A stretch of DNA of 48,099 nt from NCBI GenBank assembly GCA_964559455.1, contig CAZLHO010000021.1, positions 1 through 48,099 on the forward strand. The letters are read 5' to 3'. The position numbers and the translations under genes are program-made. The stretch comes from CAZLHO01 sp964559455. GTDB lineage: Bacteria; Krumholzibacteriota; Krumholzibacteriia; LZORAL124-64-63. Shown piece by piece: positions 42,687-48,099 of the stretch. The first letter of the stretch is position 1. Each line of letters opens with the position of its first letter. Below the pieces are notes generated by a model, which saw only the letters and a program-made list of their open reading frames with translations, was not told the origin of the DNA and did not search any database.

Positions 42687-42738
42687 TAGTCCCGGGCGTG
42701 GACAAGGACCCGCAGAGCCTCGATTCAGGAGGACGGTC

Positions 42739-43722
42739 ATGAGAGGATTCGCAACCATCGACAAGAGCGCTGGCGCCGCAGAGGGGCGGAGCCCCCGCTG
42801 CAGCGAGAAGGATCGCCGTTCTTCCCTCCTGACGGTCCTGGCGCTGGCTGCGGTCCTGCCCGGGCTGCTGCTGGCCGGCGGGTGCAGCGACGACGAGACG
42901 CTGGTGGCCGTGGACCTGCCGCCGGCCGTGCCCACGGGGGTCTACAGCGTCACCGGTGACGAGGTCGTGACCGTCTTCTGGAATTACAACTCCGAAGAGG
43001 ATATCGGCGACCTCGCCGGCTACGACGTCTACCGCAACGACCCCCAGATCCATGATGAAGGCGACTACTACTACCTCGGCTCGGTCGCCTACGACGAGAA
43101 CTTCATCGTCGAGACGCTGCAGCACTACTTCCAGGACGCGGACGTCACGAACGGCCATACCTACTACTACGCCGTGCTCGCCTACGACTCCGCCGGCAAC
43201 GAGAGCGACCTCAGTTTCGAGTTCGTCTTCGACACGCCGCGGCCCGAGGGCAGCGGCGTCGTGCTCTACGATCGGGCCGTCTCGCCCGACCGCAGCGGCT
43301 TCGACTTCAGCATGCTCGACGCGGGGCGCACCGACTGGGATTCGCCCATGGCCGACATCTTCGTCGAATTCGAGGCCGGGGTGCCCTACGTGGTCAGCGC
43401 CCGCCCCGACGTCGTCAAGATCCAGGACTACGGGACGATCCCCCTGGTCTGGGTCGACTACGCGCCGGTGGGCGGCTACTCCGCGACCGGCCGTCTCGAA
43501 CTGATCACCGGTCATTCCTATATCGTGAAGATCAGCGCCCAGGTCGTTCCCGGCCTCTGGGTCGAGCATTTCGCCAAGTTCGAGATCCTGGGCGCCGCCG
43601 CCCCGGCGGTGACCATCGAATGGGCCTACCAGACCGACGACGACAATCCGGAACTGAGCGTCCCCGAGACGCCCGCCCCGGCCGCCGATGAGATCGGCAA
43701 GGCCGAGGTCGTCCGGTTCTAG
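42739..43722 (+). CDS. lipoprotein with fibronectin type III domain
   Basis: The 327-residue protein has a long basic N-terminus, then a hydrophobic segment and a lipobox-like LAGGC with Cys49 (Ala at -3 is less usual). A fibronectin type III domain follows at about residues 62-170: PAVPTGVYSVTGDEVVTVFWNYN, DLAGYDVYRND, NGHTYYYAVLAYDSAGNES. The C-terminal half is beta-rich with no family I recognise. ATG 42739 has AGGAGG five bases upstream. It is 41 bp ahead of the DUF4384 gene, so the two form an operon likely read from the sigma-54-like promoter. A role at the cell surface is inferred. Confidence 0.75.
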   Translation: MRGFATIDKSAGAAEGRSPRCSEKDRRSSLLTVLALAAVLPGLLLAGGCSDDETLVAVDLPPAVPTGVYSVTGDEVVTVFWNYNSEEDIGDLAGYDVYRNDPQIHDEGDYYYLGSVAYDENFIVETLQHYFQDADVTNGHTYYYAVLAYDSAGNESDLSFEFVFDTPRPEGSGVVLYDRAVSPDRSGFDFSMLDAGRTDWDSPMADIFVEFEAGVPYVVSARPDVVKIQDYGTIPLVWVDYAPVGGYSATGRLELITGHSYIVKISAQVVPGLWVEHFAKFEILGAAAPAVTIEWAYQTDDDNPELSVPETPAPAADEIGKAEVVRF

Positions 43723-43763
43723 CGCGGGGCGCCGCGGCGTCTCCGGTATCGAGGAGGAGAGAC

Positions 43764-45500
43764 ATGGGACACAAGGCTGAAACCAGAACGAACGATCGCG
43801 GCCGCGGCGCCCGGGTGGGATCGGGTCCCCGTCTGGCCCTGTCGCTCACCCTCGTCGCCCTGGTCATCCTCGTCGGGGCGGCCCTGGTCCGCGCCGAGCC
43901 GGGGCGCGTGTCCCGCTCCCTGGCCACCGAGGAGTGGGCCGGCTACGAAGCGCAGCCACTGCGGGTCAACATCTGGCACGACCGCGAGGACGACGAAGTC
44001 TACAGCCGCGGCGAATCGATCCGCATTCATTTCGAGACGAACCAGGACGCCTACGCCGTCGTCTACCGCATCGACGCCGAGGGCCGGGTGACGATCCTCT
44101 GGCCCCGCAGCCGCGAGGACGACGGCTTCGTCTTCGGCGCCCACACCTACAACCTGCCGGCTCCGGGCGCCGCCCGCGTCCAGGCCGGCGCCGCGGACGG
44201 CGTCGAATACGTCGAGGCCGTGGTCTCGCTCTACCCCTTCGACCTGCGCGCCATCGAGGCCGATTTCCACCACGAGCGCGTTGATACGCCCTTCGACTAC
44301 TACGTCGCCGGCGATCCCTTCCTGGCCATGAACGAAGTGAACTTCGCCGTCACCGGCCTCGAAGATCCCGCCGACTACGCCGTGACGAACTACACCAGCT
44401 ACTATGTGGGCCGCGAGGTGGCCCATCCCCGCTATCTCTGCGGCCAGTGCCACGCGGACGACCCGGTCTACGAACCCTACCGTGACACCTGCACCGTCGA
44501 GATCCACTACGACTACGGCTGGGATACGTCCTGGTACGACCGCTACGGCTACTACCCGGTCTACTACTACCCGGCCTACTACTACGTCGATCCCTGGACC
44601 TGGCGGCCGTGGGTCAACTACTGGTACCGGCCGTGGTACGCGTGGCCGAGCTCGAGCTTCTACGCCTGGAACTGGGACTACTACAGCTGGAACTACTCGC
44701 CCTACTGGGACGGGGACTTCTGGGTCCGCCACAAGAGCGGCGATCGCCGCTACCGTCCGGTGAGCAAGGACCTGCGCTACAGCTCGCTGACCGCCGAGTC
44801 GCCCTATCGGGTGCCGTCGGGGATGGTCAAGTCCAAGGACGGGCGGCCCACCGCCGAGATGCGCGAGGCCATGAGTTCCAAGAAGACGATGCCCCGGGAC
44901 GGCGCTGTCAAGGGGGCGGTCCGGGCTCCAGGCAAGACGGCGGCCTACGTCGACCGGGACCGGACGCTGCGCACGGCGGTGCCGATCGCGAGGCCCGGGA
45001 CGTCCTCGGGCAAGTCCGGCCTGCGCATTCCCACCGGCGATCGTTTCCAGTCGGTCCGGGACGCCAAGCAGGTGCGCCCGGTGCCGGGAACCGGCGACGC
45101 CAAGGGGGCGGGCGATTCCAAGATCAGGCCTGTGCCCGGCCGCGGCGGCTCGAAGTCGCCGGCGGCGCCGGATCGCACGATCAGGCCGAGGCCCGGATCG
45201 GGCGACCGCGGCGACACGCGGGCGGTGAAGCCGGTCCAGCCGAACAAGCGCAGCTCGCGGATCTGGCAGGGCGGGCGCACGACCCCCAAGCGGGACGACG
45301 CCGCCAAGCGCCCCGCACCGACCGTGAAATCCAACAAGCCTTCGACGCGCTCGACGCCCAAGACGACGCCGCGTCAGGTCAAGCCTGCGGCCCCGAAGAA
45401 GCAGCCCGCGCCGGTCCGCAAGAGTTCGCCGCCTCCCGTCAAGAAGAGCGGGGACAGCGGCAAGAAATCGGGAGGATCGAAGCAGCCCGTCCGCCGTTGA
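43764..45500 (+). CDS. exported DUF4384-like protein with Tyr/Trp-rich region and basic tail
   Basis: The 578-residue protein has a signal or anchor helix at residues about 24-44. A DUF4384-like beta domain follows (VYSRGESIRIHFETNQDAYA, RVTILWPRS). One CxxCH motif, CGQCH, is at residues 226-230 and could bind a c-type haem or simply form a disulphide or metal site. Residues about 245-320 are extraordinarily rich in Tyr, Trp and Pro (YYPVYYYPAYYYVDPWTWRPW). The last 230 residues are disordered, with Lys, Arg, Pro, Ser and Gly, ending KQPVRR. ATG 43764 has GAGGAGGAG upstream. Adhesion or cell-wall binding is plausible but unproven. Confidence 0.72.
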   Translation: MGHKAETRTNDRGRGARVGSGPRLALSLTLVALVILVGAALVRAEPGRVSRSLATEEWAGYEAQPLRVNIWHDREDDEVYSRGESIRIHFETNQDAYAVVYRIDAEGRVTILWPRSREDDGFVFGAHTYNLPAPGAARVQAGAADGVEYVEAVVSLYPFDLRAIEADFHHERVDTPFDYYVAGDPFLAMNEVNFAVTGLEDPADYAVTNYTSYYVGREVAHPRYLCGQCHADDPVYEPYRDTCTVEIHYDYGWDTSWYDRYGYYPVYYYPAYYYVDPWTWRPWVNYWYRPWYAWPSSSFYAWNWDYYSWNYSPYWDGDFWVRHKSGDRRYRPVSKDLRYSSLTAESPYRVPSGMVKSKDGRPTAEMREAMSSKKTMPRDGAVKGAVRAPGKTAAYVDRDRTLRTAVPIARPGTSSGKSGLRIPTGDRFQSVRDAKQVRPVPGTGDAKGAGDSKIRPVPGRGGSKSPAAPDRTIRPRPGSGDRGDTRAVKPVQPNKRSSRIWQGGRTTPKRDDAAKRPAPTVKSNKPSTRSTPKTTPRQVKPAAPKKQPAPVRKSSPPPVKKSGDSGKKSGGSKQPVRR

Positions 45501-45731
45501 GGCGGGCCCATGGTGCAAGTCGGTGGGGCTGATCGCTCCATCGAGCCTGGCGGGGAGGGAAGGTCCGGATCCTTGAAGAGGTTGGCAGCCGGACAGGGAA
45601 CGGGACGCCGACCCGAGCCGCCAGGATCTCATCGACGGGCTGGTGGGGTCGAAGACGAGGCGTCGCCGATCAGGGGCGGCGATGTCGAGTGCTTCGGCCC
45701 CACTGCCTTTCCCGGTCGGGGCGTCGCCGCA
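45501..45731. other. intergenic stretch without recognised gene
   Basis: This stretch carries no supported gene. It contains an imperfect TCGCC/GGCGA stem at about 45661-45681 with no T tract. An 89-codon reading frame at 45510-45779 runs through the promoter at 45732 and has no family resemblance, so I do not call it. Confidence 0.6.
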
Positions 45732-45760
45732 TTGACGGTCTCGTTGGCGCAACCTATAAT
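45732..45760 (+). promoter_or_regulatory. sigma-70 promoter of the M6-like gene
   Basis: TTGACG (45732-45737) and TATAAT (45755-45760) are separated by exactly 17 bp. It is among the best promoters in the window and lies about 40 bases before the TTG start at 45809. Confidence 0.8.
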
Positions 45761-45808
45761 CCGCATTCGTATCCCTTGACCGGCCCACTCACCCCCCGAG
45801 GTCCGCAG

Positions 45809-48099
45809 TTGGCGACATCCCGAACCGGACGCCTCACGATCCTGATGGGCGCGGTGTGCGCCTTGGCCGTTCTGGCCGCGCCGTCGCCGCCGGCCGTCGC
45901 CGCCGGCCGTCTCGTCCCCGGAACCATGCCCGAGGCCGTGCGCGAGCGGCTGGCCGCGCGGGCGGAGGGGCTGGCCCGCCGCGGCGTCTCGACCGAGCAG
46001 GCGGCCCGGCTGGCCGGGGCCGCGGCGCCCGATTCCCTGCACGCCGTCGTCCTGCTCTGCGACTTCGCCGACAGCCTTTTCTACGGACGCTACGGCGAGG
46101 TGCCGGGCGACTTCCCGCCGCCGATGCAGGGCACGCTGCCCTTCTTCCCCTACGCGGCCCACGACTCGGTCTATTTCGACCACCAGATGCGCGACGTGGC
46201 GGCCTATTTCCGGTCGGCGAGCGGCGGCCGCTTCACCTGGGACTTCACCGTCCATCCCGAGGTGGTGAACCTGCCGCGGGGCATGGCCTGGTACGGCGAC
46301 CATCCAGAATTCGGCGAGCAGAAGTTCGCGCTGGCCGCCGAGGTCGTGGCCGCCGCCGACCCGGCGGTGGACTTCTCGGCCTACGACACCGTCGTGCTGA
46401 TCCATGCGGGGGCCGGCGAGGAGACCGACATCCTGAGCGACTCGCCCGAGCAGATCTACAGCGGCTACCTGAGCCCGGACGACTTCGCCGCGGCCGTCGA
46501 GGACTCGCTGATCGAGACGCCCTACCTGGAGACGGACGACACGGGTCCCGGCGAGGAGCCCGTGCGCCTGGATCACGTGCTCGTGCTGCCGGAGGTCGAG
46601 TTCCAGGACGCCTTCCAGGGCTTTGGCGGCTACTTCGGCTCGCTGGGGGTCTACTGCTTCGAGGTGGGCCTGCGCCTGGGCATGCTCTCGCTGAGCGACT
46701 TCACGCCCGAGGGCCGTCCCGACAGCCAGGGCATCGGCGAGTTCGGGCTTATGGGCTACGGACTCTTCGTCGGTGCCGGCTTCATCCCCGCCCATCCCTG
46801 CGCCTTCAACAAGGCCCTGATGGGCTGGCTCGATCCCTACCGGGTGGACCCCGCCGCGGGCGCCGTGCACACGCTGCATCCTTCCGAGGACCCCGCCCAG
46901 GCCATGGCGGCGGCGCGCGTCGACATCGGGGGGCGGGAATACTGGCTGCTGGAGTACCGGCTGCAGGATCCGGACGGGAACCGCATCTTCTCGTTTCCCG
47001 GCGACCTCAACGGCAACAACATCCCCGACTTCTACGACGCTGACTCGGTCTACGGCGACGGGACGCCGACGAGCTATTTCGATCCGGCGACCGACCAGCG
47101 CGAGTGGCTGGACGGAGCGGAGTTCGACTTCTTCATGAGCGAGAACGCCGACCGCGAGCCGGGGGAGAAGGGCGCCGGCAGCGGCCTCTACGTCTGGCAC
47201 GTGGACGAGGGCGTCGTGCTGGACGCGATCGCGGACGGCAGCTACCTCTTCAACTCCGACGCCGCGCGCAAGGCCGTCGACCTGGAGGAGGCCGACGGGA
47301 TCCAGGACCTGGACTCGGGCACGCCCTCGAACGTCTTCCTGGGCGGGGACGACGACAGCTTCCGCGGCGAGGGCGCCGACCGCTTCGGCCCGGACACCCG
47401 GCCGGCCACGATCACCGCCGGCGGCGCGGCCACCGGAGTGGCCTTCGAGGAGATCTCGACCGTCGCCCTGGACGCCTCCGGGGCGATCGTGGACTACGCC
47501 GAGACGATGACCTTCCGCTGCCGGCTGGTCCCTCCCGCCGGACCGCAGCGCGCGGCCTTCCGCGATCTGCCGGACGTCGACCTGACCGGGTTCCACCTGC
47601 TGGCGCTGGATCTTGACGCGCCCGCGGACGGCGATCTGGAGATCGTGGCCGCGGCCGACGGCGGCCGGGTCTTCGTCTTCGACGCCGCCCTGCAACCCGC
47701 CGCGGGCGCCGACGCCGAGGGCCTGCTGGCGGTCGGCGCCGACGCCGCCGGCGACCCGGTGGCCTGGCTCGGACCGCCCGCCGCCGGCGACCTGGACGGC
47801 GACGGCGCGCCCGAGATCGTCTTGACCGCGGCGACCGGGTTCTATGTCTTCCGTCCCGACGGGACGGAGCTGGCCGACGGCGACGGCGACCCTGACAGCC
47901 ACGGGCTTTTCGTCACCCTGGACCGCTGCACCCAGCCGCCGGTGCTGGTGCCGGACCGGGACGGCGCCCCGGGACAGGTCATGGCCTGCCTGGTGGTTGC
48001 CGGCGGCGCTGCGATGCGCTTCGTCGGCGGCGACGGAGCTGGCCTCACCGCGATCCTGCCCGGCGCCGAGCCGCGCGCGCTGGCGCCGCCGATGCTCTG
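45809..48099 (+). CDS. M6-type metalloprotease homologue lacking zinc histidines, 3' truncated
   Basis: An uninterrupted frame of 763 codons runs off the window. A signal peptide covers about residues 1-31. The next 450 residues match the M6/immune-inhibitor-A layout, including SLHAVVLLCDFAD, AAYFRSASGGRFTWDF, LIHAGAGEE and GIGEFGLMGYGLF. Where M6 enzymes have HExGH in a context like HEFGHxLGLPDLYD, this one reads FEVGLRLGMLSLSD (residues 284-297), so both zinc histidines are replaced while Glu285 remains. FG-GAP/VCBS-like repeats (AGDLDGDGAPEIVLT) begin near residue 640. TTG 45809 is chosen for GAGG upstream and its signal peptide; ATG 45845 is the alternative. It is probably an exported pseudopeptidase or binding protein. 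Confidence 0.8.
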   Translation, partial: MATSRTGRLTILMGAVCALAVLAAPSPPAVAAGRLVPGTMPEAVRERLAARAEGLARRGVSTEQAARLAGAAAPDSLHAVVLLCDFADSLFYGRYGEVPGDFPPPMQGTLPFFPYAAHDSVYFDHQMRDVAAYFRSASGGRFTWDFTVHPEVVNLPRGMAWYGDHPEFGEQKFALAAEVVAAADPAVDFSAYDTVVLIHAGAGEETDILSDSPEQIYSGYLSPDDFAAAVEDSLIETPYLETDDTGPGEEPVRLDHVLVLPEVEFQDAFQGFGGYFGSLGVYCFEVGLRLGMLSLSDFTPEGRPDSQGIGEFGLMGYGLFVGAGFIPAHPCAFNKALMGWLDPYRVDPAAGAVHTLHPSEDPAQAMAAARVDIGGREYWLLEYRLQDPDGNRIFSFPGDLNGNNIPDFYDADSVYGDGTPTSYFDPATDQREWLDGAEFDFFMSENADREPGEKGAGSGLYVWHVDEGVVLDAIADGSYLFNSDAARKAVDLEEADGIQDLDSGTPSNVFLGGDDDSFRGEGADRFGPDTRPATITAGGAATGVAFEEISTVALDASGAIVDYAETMTFRCRLVPPAGPQRAAFRDLPDVDLTGFHLLALDLDAPADGDLEIVAAADGGRVFVFDAALQPAAGADAEGLLAVGADAAGDPVAWLGPPAAGDLDGDGAPEIVLTAATGFYVFRPDGTELADGDGDPDSHGLFVTLDRCTQPPVLVPDRDGAPGQVMACLVVAGGAAMRFVGGDGAGLTAILPGAEPRALAPPML

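Noticed and set aside
45510..45779. 89-codon frame before the M6-like gene
   Set aside because: It runs through a near-consensus promoter and has no family resemblance or typical codon pattern.
45629..47902. 757-codon open frame on the minus strand
   Set aside because: It is antisense to the M6-like gene, whose plus-strand frame has a promoter, signal peptide and family motifs.

Overview
The window is about 48 kb of very GC-rich chromosomal DNA from a Gram-negative bacterium. Outer-membrane and lipoprotein signals, a secreted-protein tail domain of the FlgD-like type, an alginate-export-like porin, a fused isobutyryl-CoA mutase and many TPR proteins all fit an FCB-group candidate phylum (Krumholzibacteriota, Eisenbacteria or Latescibacterota-like). 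That placement is inferred from gene content and style, not from a marker-gene tree. GTG and TTG starts with good Shine-Dalgarno sequences are common. I see no CRISPR array, no intact insertion sequence and no phage genes.

Layout. 1-2010 (minus): a truncated initiator tRNA, ftsB and eno. 2049-4952 (plus): an ECF sigma factor, its zinc-finger anti-sigma factor and a membrane-anchored bactofilin-like protein; an exact sigma-W-type promoter lies between sigma and anti-sigma genes. 5075-14640: mostly exported proteins (a HExxH metalloprotease, a GH43/GH32-like propeller, two proteins ending in the same WGAVKxxYR tail, a TPR protein, two lipoproteins) and a class II aldolase. 14754-18106 (minus): a porin-like barrel, a GT4 glycosyltransferase and two tandem DUF507 genes. 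18174-31631: housekeeping and surface-sugar functions (GT39-TPR fusion, queD, tdk, BtpA-like, rfbB, B3/4, cca, M28-PDZ peptidase, CDF transporter, acyl-CoA ligase, TPR protein, mutY). 31683-36645: icmF, an Rrf2 regulator with an IscR-like operator, and rlmN. 36814-45500: two sigma-54 activators, a small secreted acidic peptide with a structured leader, an 880-bp non-coding interval with strong RNA structure, then a sigma-54-like promoter ahead of a fibronectin-III lipoprotein and a Tyr/Trp-rich DUF4384 protein. 45732-end: a strong promoter and a truncated M6-type metalloprotease homologue whose zinc histidines are missing.

How the parts may work together. The clearest circuit is the ECF sigma/anti-sigma/bactofilin-like module, which looks like an envelope-stress loop. 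The most novel candidate is the 38.2-45.5 kb block: a secreted peptide of about 80 mature residues next to a TPR-GAF-AAA+-Fis activator, followed by a structured RNA region and a sigma-54-like promoter in front of surface-protein genes. I read it as a possible peptide-sensing, sigma-54-dependent system; this is inference from gene order and motifs only.
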